DNA from: Gyrodactylus bullatarudis
Lineage: Eukaryota > Platyhelminthes > Monogenea > Gyrodactylidea > Gyrodactylidae
DNA length: 50,438 nucleotides
Direction of reading: 5' to 3'
Assembly: GCA_012064415.1 (NCBI GenBank)
Contig: SSNU01000086.1
Span: 12,094 to 62,531 of the forward strand
Under the pieces are notes generated by a model. That model saw only the letters and a program-made list of their open reading frames with translations. It ran no database searches and was not told the origin of the DNA. Position numbers and translations under genes: made by a program. Every line of letters starts with the position of its first letter. Position 1 is the stretch's first letter. Shown here piece by piece: positions 20,886 through 33,100 of the stretch.

Positions 20886-21299
20886 ATTTCAATCCTGAGC
20901 AAACGTCTATCATCCTCGACGAATATATACTGTGGAATGGTAAACTTAAGCTCAAACTCGAATATATTACTTTATACGAAGAATGTAACACAATAATGCA
21001 ATTTCAAACCCATGTTTGGTAAAAAGTTGCGAATTCAAACAATAAAATCTCACCAGAGACAGCAAAAATTTTTGTAAACCATTAAATTCAAAGTTTCCAG
21101 CAAGAATATATTAAGTAAACTTCGAATAGAAACTATTTATCTTCATAAGGTATAATGTCTGACCGTAAATTACAAATGCTTCTATCATAATACAATATTT
21201 ATGAGTTTTGCTGAATTTAATAAATTACTGAATGAATCAAGAAAAATTTTATTCATAGTATTTATGTACTTTTTCAAAACTTATTTTTTTCCTACACGA

Positions 21300-23180
21300 T
21301 TCCTGGCTATATACTACTAGCAAAAGTTATTCCCATACCTAAGCATAATAGTAACGAATTTAGACCAATAACATTACAAAATACTCTTATGAACATTATT
21401 GACTCAATTCTATTTGTCAAGATTCTCAACATAATTAATTTAAATAAAATTGATCCAAATCAGCATGGTTTTTGTCGAGGAAAATCATGCGAAACAAATA
21501 TATATATATACAAATCTTGAGGGAGCTAAGATTTTAAAATATGCTGATGATATGAAAATAGTTTTCAGTTTTGACGATTTTATGGATATAAATTTTATAA
21601 ACTCATCATTAAAATCCCTTACTAATGATCTGTTAACTCTGGGGCTTAGCATAAATGAAAGTAAAACATTCTACATGACTCCTTTCACAACAACTCCTAT
21701 CAATAATAATATATGTATTAATGATAAAATAATAGACCCCAAATTCACGGTTCATGATTTAGGAGCTAAATACAATAATTTTCTTGATTTTACAGAACAT
21801 TATAAGGAAATCTATAGGTCTTTTGTCAGCAGATGTATACAAATACACAAATGTATAAAAAAATGACTTTGTGAAGGTATTCTTATACAAAATGGTGGCC
21901 CGAACTGTTGTCGAGTTCTGCTCTGGATGTTGGAACCCAGAAAAAATTGAATGGTCAAGAAGTTTCAGAGAGTCGCCAGAACTTATCGAAACAAACTGTC
22001 TGCCCAGTACAGAAAACAACTTGGTCAACCCTCAGAGTCTATCAAAATTCAAGAGATATAAAAAGTCTCATACTTATTAGAAAAACCCTGAGGCCCAAGA
22101 GAATCTCTAGACTTAGAGAACGCTACAGAATTGAAGGACATGTAAAAAATCTAGCTATATTTAATCGATGTAAAAAACACTTTGATAAACTACCTAACTC
22201 TTTGAAGAGAAAAAACTTGGAAGAGTTCTCTCAAGAAATTAAAACCAGATTTATAAACTAAAAAAAAGAAAAGAAGTTATTATTATTAAATTTATATACA
22301 ATACCAGATTCTTCTTAAAGTATATTTTAAAGACGAAGATATATATATATACTAGTATCAAAATATTTAGTAAATCAACATCAAATTACTCAAAATATGT
22401 CTTGTGAAGATATTTATTGTTTTGCTAATCATTTTTCATATTCATTCCTTTTTATTCTTCTCAACTGACTCTTCATTAATGTCAAAGTCTTCACTGATCA
22501 TTAGAATCAAAAAGATAAAATTTACCAGTCAAAAACTAATTTGTTGAAAGTAGCTTGAAATATCATGTATCTAGAGCCATTGCAAAGATAAAAAAATAAT
22601 AATAATAAACAGCTCTCCTCATGATATTTTTCAGCCCATAATAAATTACAAAAAAATCAAATACACAGAATAAAAGGCTGCCTATTGCTGTGGGAATCTT
22701 CAACATTAGCTTGTGAAAATATTTCTAAAATAAAAACAAACTGAAGTTATTATTATTATCAACAAATTAAAAAAAAGGGACATGTAGATTAAACGTATTT
22801 CATAATGAACGATTAACTGATATAAAGTGATTGTTTCAGGAAGAGAAACAATATAAATGAAGAGAATGTAATGAACAGATTGTTACAAAATACTATTTAT
22901 CTTCATAAGGTATAATGTCTGACCGTAAATTACAAATGCTTTGATACTAGTTATCATATATTTACCAACTCTTTATCAACGAAAGAAAGAAAAAGAAAAA
23001 AAACAAAAAAAAATAATGCATTTATTTTATTATTCTTATATAAAAACAGAGTTATAAATATTAAATTATTATACATATTTTGTCAGAATATTAATTTCTA
23101 TCAACTTTTTTATATGAAAATGAAAGTTGTAAAGTAGAACATATGTGTCGTTCAATAAATTTTTCATTTCATTTCATTTA
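21300..23180 (+). mobile_element. non-LTR retrotransposon copy (family 2), 5'-truncated
   Basis: It holds an RT pseudogene (to 22,260), a long 3' UTR, and a 3' end AGAACATATG...TTCAATAAATT...CATTTCATTTCA at about 23,140-23,180. The region 21,715-23,180 is almost identical to the reverse complement of 45,275-44,322 plus 37,013-36,573. It thereby preserves the empty site (TA at 22,662-22,663) of the pogo-like insertion. The 5' edge is uncertain. Confidence 0.8.
21305..22260 (+). pseudogene. non-LTR reverse transcriptase remnant (family 2)
   Basis: The first frame reads KVIPIPKHNSNEFRPITLQ and IDPNQHGFCRGKSCETN, the start of a non-LTR RT domain. The sequence then jumps straight to ILKYADDMKIVF, the catalytic YADD motif. 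The palm segment with the first Asp and the G-PQG motif is deleted. After SINESKTF and CINDKIIDPKFTVHDLG the frame stops at 21,866; later frames carry the RT C-terminus (SLILIRKTLRPKRISRL...FDKLPNSLKRK). The copy is inactive. The same C-terminal frame (MSSSALDV...KTRFIN) is identical in the minus-strand copy at 44,630-45,076, so both come from a recently active source. Confidence 0.8.
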
Positions 23181-23184
23181 TAGT

Positions 23185-23990
23185 CTAATAAGTCTTTTGA
23201 TTCATTGCTCAACATCTTGTTTGTCTTAAATATGTATATGACCTTTTTTCCGGGTAATGTTATTTGGAATAGTTCATTCACTTTCTGCTTTAACATAGAA
23301 CCATGGTTATCTCCTTTATATGGAAATATAAGACACACGGGTATATAGATTTGGTTGTTGAAGGTGAAGGCTATGTTTTTACAGCATAACTCAAATAGTT
23401 TTTTGAACCAATAGACTGATATGAGAAATTTCTCCTTGTTAGTTCACATATTCACATACAAATTTTATTGTTTCATCATTAGTAAACAATGAAGATATGT
23501 CAAATGAAATCATCTTGAGGTCTTTGGCATTTTTGTCTTTTATTTTGTCTGCTAAGTCAAACGAATCTTTTAGTGAGAACTTACACACCTCTCTTTTCAT
23601 TGGCTTAAGTATTTCATTCAGCCATTTGGCTATTTTATGGGTAGCCAATTGGCTTTGATCTAACACTGGACGGAAGGGAATCTCTTGACTTGTGGCATCA
23701 CTGTTCATTTTGTGAAACTTAGGAAGACCATATAACCGATTTACATTACTATTTGAACCTCTAAGTTGATCATAAAGCGTGGCATCTATGACTTTGTTGG
23801 ATTTCATCTCTTTCAACATTGCAATCACTTTCTTTTCGAAAATTTGTGGTTGAAAATCTTTTGTTTTCGTTCTGGTTCAAATGAATTTGGTGCCATCCTG
23901 TAGGATTTTATACATTCCTATATTGTAATCCTCTCTTTTGATGAGAGCCAACCCCGTTCCTTTATCTAATTTTACCAAGCGGCAAGGCTA
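23185..23990 (-). pseudogene. Penelope-like RT fragment PLE-E with deleted palm
   Basis: From about 23,990 the minus strand reads LDKGTGLAL, after a stop LKEMKSNKVID, then LYGLPKFHKM, PFRPVLDQSQLATHK and MISFDISSLFTN, all Penelope RT motifs. The frame ends at 23,439. From about 23,400 another frame gives CLIFPYKGDNHGSML and LPGKKVIYIFKT, the post-RT region equivalent to the LPFKGD block of PLE-B. The G-MGSPIGP and Y-DD motifs in between are missing, so the palm is deleted. The fragment ends where the family 2 non-LTR tail begins (23,180). It is more divergent from PLE-B/C/D than they are from each other. Confidence 0.75.
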
Positions 23991-24618
23991 AAATTAAACA
24001 AAAGCCTCAGATCATTTCCAGAGGTGGATATGACAAAACTAATGAAGAAATGAAGCATCATAAGGGGATAAAAGACCCTTGATGCAAATCATGTAAATCA
24101 AAAAATACTGAATGCGCAAAACATGAAAAGTGAAATCTTTAGTGAAATTAATGGGGGGGGGTCGCGGTATTAGCACATAAATGCAGAATAAGATAGGAAT
24201 ACAAGACATGGTCAAATTTTGCTATACATTACATGTACCCCCTCCCCAACCCACTCCATTGGTGTGTGCAGAGTTTAATAGATATCTTTAAACCTTAATG
24301 ACTTTTGAATAAAAGCTAATATGAGAAATATAAAAGCATATTTGGAATCCTCAAATTGATCTGAGCACAACAGTATAAAAATATCTTGATGAATAATTTA
24401 AACTCTAGAAGAAATTTGGTATTTTAGAAATTTCACACCTTTTATCCAAGTTTGGGCAGCTTAATATATTTTTTTCAAATATATTAAAATGCATAAATAA
24501 AATAGAACCTTTTAGCTTCAATTTGATACCTAAATGATACTAACACCTGAAGAAATAACGGAGCAGTAAATTTTTGAAAAGTTTAAGTCGATAAAAACTT
24601 TAAGTTTCTATGAATACT
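23991..24618. other. no recognisable gene
   Basis: Contains a G-run (about 24,151-24,160) and C-rich patch (24,235-24,255). No ORF with family signature. Confidence 0.35.
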
Positions 24619-24933
24619 TTATTTACATTTTTCATCGTGATCGTCGTGAAATTCTGAACAACATATGTTAAATTCAGCCGAGTACAAAAACTTTTTTCGA
24701 TTTTTGTTCCGCAGTGTAAGTATATTCATGCTAATTTTGTAAAAATATTTAGTGTTTTTCTTTCTTGATTCATTCAGTAATTTATTAAATTCAGCAAAAC
24801 TCATAAATATTGTATTATGATAGTGTAGGCAAGTTTCATTATGAATTAGAAGTTCAAGATTAAGGGGATATAGTTGGTTAAACACAGAAATGAAAGTTTG
24901 CTGTAAAAATTCAGATGTAATGTTATCTTTCAT
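24619..24933 (-). CDS. unassigned ORF, part of a repeated element
   Basis: A 104-codon open frame containing FISVFNQLYPLNLELLIHN, FMSFAEFNKLLNESRKKNT and ending ICCSEFHDDHDEKCK. The same coding stretch (NTIFMSFAEFNKLLNESRK) occurs on the plus strand at about 21,187-21,247, and a weak copy of its end at 190-265, so it belongs to a repeat, not to a host gene. It lies back to back with PLE-F (plus strand from 25,006). I do not recognise the domain. An N-terminal segment of a Penelope-like or non-LTR ORF is possible. Confidence 0.4.
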   Translation of the reverse strand: MKDNITSEFLQQTFISVFNQLYPLNLELLIHNETCLHYHNTIFMSFAEFNKLLNESRKKNTKYFYKISMNILTLRNKNRKKFLYSAEFNICCSEFHDDHDEKCK

Positions 24934-25005
24934 TTTTATTGATGCATCATTACTTTTTTTGTTTGAAAACTTGAAATATTTATTTAGATAAAAATATCCT
25001 AATTT

Positions 25006-25434
25006 GTGTCATCCTATGTGGTGTACAAGTTTAAATGCCCATGTAAAGCGGAATACATAGGACATACAACAAGGAGATTAGAAGACAGAGTAGAGGAACA
25101 TCTCTACACGGGTAACACTGCAGTTAGAGATCATGTGAAGGTCTGTGACAAAAAATCTTCCCCCTCAAACTTTTACATTCTTTATAGACAAAACGGAAGA
25201 AATGTCAACGCCTTAAAGACTGCTGAAGCCTTTTTTATCAAAAGAGAAAATCCAATTCTGTGCAAACAAAAGAAACTGGTCAAACCTTTAGGACTTAGTT
25301 GGCCTAATACGAACAGTGGAAACAGAGAATTACAAACAAACAGTCAACCGGTAGAGACAAGGAAGAGAAATAGAACTTCAGATATTATTACAAGCAATAA
25401 TAAAATCACAAAATATTTCAGTTCAAGCCAATAA
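25006..25434 (+). CDS. PLE-F GIY-YIG endonuclease domain with basic tail (5'-truncated)
   Basis: The uninterrupted frame starts at the endonuclease: YVVYKFKCPCKAEYIGHTTR (GIY-YIG with two Cys before it), then LEDRVEEHL with the conserved Arg, and later TAEAFFIKRENPILCKQKK with the catalytic Glu region. The tail is basic (TRKRNRTSD) and ends NNKITKYFSSSQ, close to a PCNA-interacting Q..I..YF motif at the very C-terminus. The RT half is missing, so this is a 5'-truncated insertion rather than a stand-alone gene. The codon frame is clean over 142 codons. The ORF is followed by the terminal repeat with hammerhead (25,772). Confidence 0.8.
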   Translation: MSSYVVYKFKCPCKAEYIGHTTRRLEDRVEEHLYTGNTAVRDHVKVCDKKSSPSNFYILYRQNGRNVNALKTAEAFFIKRENPILCKQKKLVKPLGLSWPNTNSGNRELQTNSQPVETRKRNRTSDIITSNNKITKYFSSSQ

Positions 25435-25689
25435 TCAAAAGAATTTTCAGAATCAACTTATACAGTGATTATTTCCTTTTTGTATAAAAAAAACCTTTTC
25501 ACATATAGCGTTATAAAAAATGAACTCATTTATGTGTAATCATGAACATAAAGTATACATATTATGTAATATAACTATAATAAATGTATGAATACCTTTT
25601 AGGTCACATGTATTTTCTGGAGGTACTCTCACCCTAGGGTGGGAATACCAATTAATGTACCAAACATCCAAAAAACAATTTGATAATAT

Positions 25690-25896
25690 ACAGACTACCC
25701 CGCCCCCAAACACCTAAAGAGAGCCAATCAGATCAATTTTTAATTTTCTTTGTTTTTTGTACTATATATCTGGCATGTAAGAGGCTGATAAGTATGCCTG
25801 AAATAAAGCGCTTATTCTTCACACTTTCGGCACTTTTTACTCATTATGCTTTCAACGTTTGCACAACTAACCAATGATATTAGGAATCAGTTACAA
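25690..25896 (+). repeat. PLE-F terminal repeat with promoter and ribozyme
   Basis: Order: GCCAATCAGATCAATT (25,726 region), ACTATATATC TATA-like box (25,760-25,770), hammerhead (25,772-25,820), then CAACTAACCAATGATATTAG to the shared 3' end at about 25,896. The end is defined by the second copy at 20,745-20,885. Confidence 0.7.
25772..25820 (+). ncRNA. type I hammerhead ribozyme of PLE-F (core G8 changed)
   Basis: GGCAT (25,772-25,776), stem I GAGG (25,781-25,784), core CTGATAA (25,785-25,791), loop II GTATGCCT, GAAA (25,800-25,803), stem III AUAA...UUAU with loop AGCGC, stem I partner CTTC (25,817-25,820). The core should be CUGANGA; here the essential G8 is A, so cleavage is expected to be lost or weak. 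Folding elements are otherwise complete. Confidence 0.75.
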
Positions 25897-28847
25897 ACGA
25901 AAATGGGGGTATTCATACCCACTTGAGAATAATGAATGTTATACCGTTCGAAAGCTGATTGAATACTCTACAGAACTGAGTATAGAAATTCTTCTTAAGA
26001 TGTATACATTAAACGCTGTCAACCATGAAATATAAAAATTACCCCTTGAAAATTGTGAAAAAAAACATTTATAAATATTCTAAAGGCGTTCCTGACCTTA
26101 TATCAAATCGGATCGTATTCAAATTTTGAATTTGAGTATATAAACTATCTATGAAGATTATGTATAAATATTAAATCCTCAACTTTCCTAGAGTATATAT
26201 ATTCAAGTTTGAGCATACTTTATTGCTAACGAAATGCAAAATTCACTTAAATTCGAATAACTTTTTTATTTGATAGAAAATGTATATTTTTGGTTCTATT
26301 TTCGGAGTCAGCGTAATTTTTATACATAAAAAATATTATTCACAAACATATAGATTTTTTGAATCACCCCAGTGTATTTCTTATTTGGAATCTGCAAAAA
26401 GGTCTGCAAGGTCCGCAGATGTGTGAGTATAAATGAATCTGCTTTGAAATCAGGGAAAACGTCTAAAAACTAGCCAAATTAGGTTTTTTGTATATTTTAT
26501 TCTATATGAATGAGTTATTTTAATGCAAGCCGATTTGTAATTATTCGACTGCTGTAAAATTTTTGAAGATAATTTATTTATCAAAATATGATGGTTTCTG
26601 AACAAGTCCAAATTAAAATTATAAAGAATATATGGGTAAGTATTTCTTTGCTCAAAATAGATTTATAATAAAATTAATTAAGTAATTGAACATAACATTC
26701 GTTATAATTTATGGTTATATACCGAAAACCAGAAGTTGCGCGATTAGAATAATCTACCCTTTCATCTGTAATCAAGGTTGACTAAGAATTAATATGATCA
26801 GTTATAAATTCTTCAATTTTATTTTCACCGCGAAGAATCAGAAGATTCGGAAGGCGAGTAATACAATTTTTTTGCATTATCGACTAAAAATTGATCGATT
26901 TACAACAAAAAAGTAGCAAAAGTAGATTCGAGTAACAAAAGGAGCAAATTTGGTGCCTTAGTAATTACTAATTAGTATTAGTTTCACAAATTGAATTTTA
27001 TCATTCAGTATCACTAGTTTGAAAAAATTTGAATTTTTAGATCTTTTGCAAATATCCCCGAAACTAAACGAGTGGAATCATTTTTCCAAGCTTCAATACT
27101 GATAGATTTTTTTATTGTAGCCCTGAATGGTTCTTTAAGGATTCTCTCAATTATTTCAATAAATAGTAATGAGTAAAATAAAAGAATTTCAACATTATTT
27201 TCTGAAATCGAACTAAATAATTTCTCACCATAAACTCTCCACTATATTCGAATAGAGCAACTGACTCATTCTTTTTATAATGACTCATTCTTAAAACTCT
27301 CTAGTTATTTTTTTAGCATTCTACTAAAATCTAAAAGTGGAAAAAATTTTGTCCAACATGAAGTTCATAATGTTGCTTTCCCCCTGAAAAAGTTTATTCT
27401 GATTCGTCATTCCGCAATTATTAGAAGACTACAAATAAATATTATTGTTAGATTCTAAACTCATGTGGAAGGTTAGGGTTAACTTATATATTATTTCATA
27501 GATATTTTGAAAAATTTATCTTCTATCTAATAAACTAACAACTTTGCTGTATATTATATAATTTTGTATAAATATCAAGTCAGTGTAAGAGTTTGACGAA
27601 ATCTTGTTTAATGAAAGTATCTAAAACTACATATTCCAGTTGGAACCGAAACTCGATGGCCACCCCAGTCCGAAGAAATTAGAGCGTAATATATCGCGAA
27701 ATATATAGAAAGATACCAAAATTTTACAAGAAATTCATTGGTGCATTCAAATTTCCGTTTAACTCGCGTTTTTAAAGGTAAAATTTACAAGTACGAAAAA
27801 TTGGAGCTTTATCGCGAGGTTCAGCGAGGTTTTAGAGAGTTCAAAAGCATCTGAGTATATAAAAGAGAAGGTTCTTTTTCATAAGAACATTAAAGTTTCC
27901 CTTAAAAAGCACTCTAAAAAAACCTGTTTTATGTATGTCTACTTGTAAGCGACCAATCAAAATCAGGGTTTTGGATCACAAATTAAAGGGGTGTGAATCA
28001 ATTATGCGTTCCCTCGAGCTTCAAATGGTCTAGTTTGAAAGGTAAAAAAGTGCTGATTTCATAGATAGTCAGGGCATGAAAATCAGTTCATAAGATCACA
28101 AGTGATTGGATCTTGAAATCCAGATCATATTTTTATTGAAAATCTGTATTTTTAGGTTTCTTATAAGGGTGATATATGTCAATTAAATGATACCAAAAAA
28201 TCATTTATTTATAAAATTAATATTTTAGAACCTTTTATCTGATCCTAAACCAGCCGTAGGGATACTGATGAATAAAATTTGCAACCCAAAATTTATCTCA
28301 TTAAAATAATTTATTATAGCCTTATGCAAGGACCCAAAAAATACAGACGTTTAATACATTTAGATTTTTGGTCAGTCTTTCGGAAAATATAATGAGATCA
28401 TTAAGCTCAGAATAATTTTTCATCAATTGGAATAGCAAATTATTTGTAATGATAACATGGATTTATTTAAATAATTTATTGATTTCTAAACAAAATTTGT
28501 TATTTTATGGTATCAATATGAATCATTAAAAAAGGCAAAAATCTATCTAACTCATAAAATTATAATATTCATAAGTTTTTAACTAAGAATAATCTTATCG
28601 AATGAACTGAATTGATTAAAATTATAAATTTAATAGTTAATAACATTATTATGTAGTTTAATTATGGTATTAATTAACAAGTTTAATAAATATCTATAGT
28701 CCTCGACTGTAATTAAGCAATATCTAAGTCTTGAATCTCGAGTCACTCAAAATTAAATACAATCACAAATCTTCAAGGAAAAGTATTTTAGCGATGGAAG
28801 CAAGTTTAAAAAAAAATAAAATCATCTTTATTGAAAAAATATTAAAA
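25897..28847. other. ~3 kb without recognisable gene
   Basis: AT-rich, no long ORF. Noted: GATTCTAAACTCATGTGGAA at 27,450-27,469, shared with the PLE-B 3' end; and 27,644-27,664 (AACCGAAACTCGATGGCCAC), an inverted copy of 35,029-35,049. Otherwise nothing supported. Confidence 0.4.
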
Positions 28848-29992
28848 TTAATAATTTATAGAGAAACCATAATTATTGATGACTTTCTGTAATCTGCGGG
28901 GCATGCTTGTTATCACATTATTGATGACGTTGGTATTTATCAACTCGGTCATCTTGTCTAAAGTCTGATTAAGAGAAGCTTCTCGAACTGCCATGTGCCA
29001 CGTTCTTTTATAATAACCAAAGATATTCTCGATGGGATTCAGATCCGGGCTGTTTGTAGGCCAATTTGGAACGTTCATTAAACCATTTGATTGGAGATAG
29101 TATCGAGTCTTTAAACAGAAAAATATTTAAAGGCTAGAATAAAATATAGTGATGGGTAACTTGTAAAACTTACGAAGAATGAAGTATGGATTCTGGCATG
29201 GTCCATTAGAAATAATGACTGATTGTCAGCCAATGCTTCCATTTCCTCGATAAAATCTAGATCTTCCCGGTTTATAACTCTTCTTTCTTGTAGATTAGGA
29301 GAGACATCTTCTGGAATACTCTCCTCTGATAACTCGTCAGAACCAGAAGTGAATTCTAAATTTTCGTCAGTACCGTCTGATTCTGACCATGACTCTTCTG
29401 ATTCGTCATTCGGATTCTTCAGAATTAAATCTAAAATAATCAAATAATTATTACGAATCATTATTAATAATTTTAATCAAATTAATTACCTTGCAAGTTC
29501 CTCAACATATCCAAATGGATTAAAATTAGGAGGAGTCCAATGATTCAAGAGCTGTAATCCATCTTGAAGCAATTTACAGAATTTAACAGAATCTGTAGTT
29601 CCTTCACTATCGAGAAATATAGGTTTCTTCCCGTATGCCATTATTACAACAAATGAATTTCTGTTGTAATGAACACGAGTCGGAGCATTCCTAATAGACT
29701 CTGGTGCCCCTGGAAACACTGTGAAAAAGCCATTGTTCTGGGGTCTCTTGCGTTCGAAAGTTACCTCATCAATGAAAATTACTTTTTTCCAGAACTCAAT
29801 CTCAAGTATAATAAACATTTGAGCAAAATTCAGACGTTTTCTTGCAATTTCGTCTGTGATATAAGGTTACTTGATAACCTTTTTTCTGACATATTCATTT
29901 TTCTTTGCCATTCGACAAAATGCTGAATAACTAATATCAGGGAAATCTTGTGAATTAATTTCCTTGAATGTCATATTTGAGTTGTTCCTCAT

Positions 29993-30152
29993 TGTTTTGA
30001 ACTGATATACGAATATAACTGAATTGAATAAGACAGAACTTAACAAGAAAACATGATATAAATTTTAAAAACCGAAATCATTCAAACAAAATAACTTGTC
30101 ATCCTTATTTTGGTATTTAGTACTTTAAACCTTTCGGCACCAAATCAAACCA
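29993..30152 (-). repeat. 3' LTR of the Gypsy-like element
   Basis: 160 bp with TG...CA ends. Compared with the other LTR it has a few substitutions (for example GACAGAACTT against GAAAGAACTT), suggesting the insertion is not brand new. It lies next to the CTCAT duplication. Confidence 0.93.
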
Positions 30153-30155
30153 TCA

Positions 30156-33100
30156 CTACCCACCGAATTTTGGGTTTGGCTTCCTAACCCTCGAACCTCT
30201 TCTGAGGGGAACTGCTGATAGGACCGAAGCTCGATCAGGTGGACCTCCCAAATCTTCCGTAGCTGAAATGATTTCCTCTGTTGCATGTTGTTCATCGACT
30301 TCCAGCTCACTTTGAATTATGTCTTCAGGTGATTCCCTATCATGAAGCACATCAGTCGGTAACTCTGTTGGCGGTATTACATACACATCCGCTTCATATA
30401 TTAAGCGCCCCTCTTCATTCCTATAGGTGGAGTCCGAATTGGGTACAACATCCTCTGGTGTCGGTATTTTCCCTTCTCTACGCACCAGCGTGAGCTCTTC
30501 CGAATTCACCGACCTGCCACTGCTGACCGGAGTAACTCTGGCTGTAGTCTTACGCCCGAAGAACATGTCCGCTGGAATGGAGCCCTGAGCACTAGGTTTG
30601 AAATTCCAGTTTTTCATAAAGGTTTTGCCGAGTTCTCTTAAGGACAAATCAGAATTTCTTTCAACAAAATTCTTGAACATTTTCACAGCCATCTCAGCTC
30701 TGCCATTTGACTCATGGTGACCTGGAGGAGTATAAATCCAACTGATTTTGTTATTGGCCGCAAAACTACGAACCTCGCCCGATCTAAAATTGGAGCCATT
30801 GTCCGTGACAATACTTCTGGGACTCCCATATCCATCACACAATTGACACAAAAACTCAATTACACTAGCCGCAGTGTAATCCTTTAATTCTTTCACCCAG
30901 ATCCAATTTGAGTAAGCATCAATAGCAACAATATAGGGTCCCTCTGAGCGGAACAAAATATCCATATGGACCCTTTCATTAGCTTCCTCTGCCGCGCTCC
31001 AGGCTTTTAATGCATAACGATGTCTAACAGCCGAATTTTGAATACAGATCGTGCAACGATTACAATAACTGACTATGTCCTTGTCCTTACTCCATTCTTT
31101 CATTTTTTTATTCCCGGATGTTTGTCATGCAGAATCTCCAAGGCTTTGTTCCTTAGCTTATTTGGCACAACTAACTGCGACCCTTTAAGAAGCACTCCAT
31201 CTGAGATCATCAACAGCTCTTTGACACTGGAAAACGGAAGCAGATTCTTAGGAATTACCTTTGGCCAGCCATTTTTTACAAACTTTTTTAGCTTCTCTAA
31301 CTGCTAATCTTTCAACTCCTTAACCGCATCCAGCACTGAACTAGCTTCACTACGACATATATGGTAAATCACCTGACAAAAACAGTCCAGCTTATTCTCT
31401 TCCTGCACGATTGTTAAACGAGAGTACAGGTCACGAAGCACATTATCGACTCCTTTGATGAACTGGATTTCAAAGTTATATTCCTGTAACAATGCCCTCC
31501 ACCTGGCCAACCTCTGATTCACTGTTTTATTCTGTACATTGTTTGAGAAAATAAAGGTAAGATGGTCTGTGATCCGACCTGAGTGTGAACTTTCTTGACC
31601 TCAGATATCTGTGGAACTTCGTAACCCCATAAACTAACGCCAGTACCTCCTTGACTGTTACTGAATAATTCAATTCGTGAGGATTCAGCTTACGACTGAC
31701 CACATCCACCACTTCACTGTTTGAATGGAACAAAACTGCTGAGATGCCCGTAGCCGAAGCATCTGCAGCCACAAAGACCTCATCTATTCATTTGATAAGG
31801 TACTATGATACCTTTTGATATCTTCTCGATGAGGTTTTGTAAACATTCCGTGTTCTCCTCAGTCCAGAACCACCCAGATTTAGCTTTGACTCTGTCATAC
31901 AGCGAAGCCGTTTGTGAACCAAAATCCTTGCAGAATATATCATATTCACGTAAAACTGCGAGATAGCAATTCAGACTTGTCCTTAGGCATGCTTAAACCT
32001 CTGAACCTCTTGACTTTGTCCGGATCTGGTACTAATGTCCCATTACTAATCACGAATCCCAAATTTTTAACCTCATTTTGAGCAATCTGGCTTTTCCCTT
32101 GGTTAATCACAAAGTTGTTTTTCTCCAAAATATTCCGGATTTGTGTCAATCAAAATATCGTCTTGATACGCCCTGACACCAGCAATCCCATCTAACAGCT
32201 TGTCCATTAGGCTCTGAAAAATCGCAGGAGCCGCTGAGACACCAAACTGCAATCTATTCGAGTTAAAAAATCCCAGGTGCGTTGACATAGTTGTGAATTT
32301 CTGAGATTCTTCATCTAACGGTATTTGTAGGTAAGCATCCTTTAGATCCAATACAGTAAGCACTTTACAAGGACTTATGTCATACAGCAACTCTTGAATG
32401 GTGGGCATATTACACTTTTCTGCGTCGATAATCTTATTTAATGTGACACTGAAGTCTGTGCAGAGTCTCAACGGACGACTGGAACCAATTTTCTTTATAA
32501 CAGGGACTATTGAAGCTGCTACTATAGGGTTGTTTACTTTGTAAATCACTCCCTTCTTGAGCAGGAACTCAATTTCTTCCTCGACCAGTTTGAGCATGGA
32601 ATAAGGCAATTTCCTATGAGCGAAAACCATGCCTGAATAATTAGCTGAAGATTTAATCCTGAAAGATGCAGTTAAACCATTATCTGCAAACTTGATTGGC
32701 ATGCAGAATTTAATAACACCAACATTAACAGCATCAAAACATTCCAGTATTGGAATCCCATCTGCTTTATCTGTAACTACTAAATCACAACGTTATTCTT
32801 TATAACCGATAGTTAGCACAGTATCCCTTAGTTCTTCCTTAACAGCGATACGATTCATATTAAAATCTAACAGCATGTGCCTGTATGGAGAAAGCTCCAA
32901 ATTTTCAACTTTTTCCAAATACCTGATTGGAATGATGCTCACTTGAGAGCCTGTGTCAACAAGAAAACTAATTTCTACACCACACACTGTTCCTCTCACA
33001 TACATTAACTCTGATTTAACATTCTTTACTGAAAATACTGAATAAGAATTAACAAAGACTGGATAAGGTGACATAACTGATTTATTAGAGGAAGGACTGC

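Noticed and set aside
21136..22941. ~50 bp direct repeat (ACTATTTATCTTCATAAGGT) as a CRISPR-like or LTR signal
   Set aside because: Only two direct copies plus one inverted copy within the other non-LTR copy; it is part of the retroelement 3' region.
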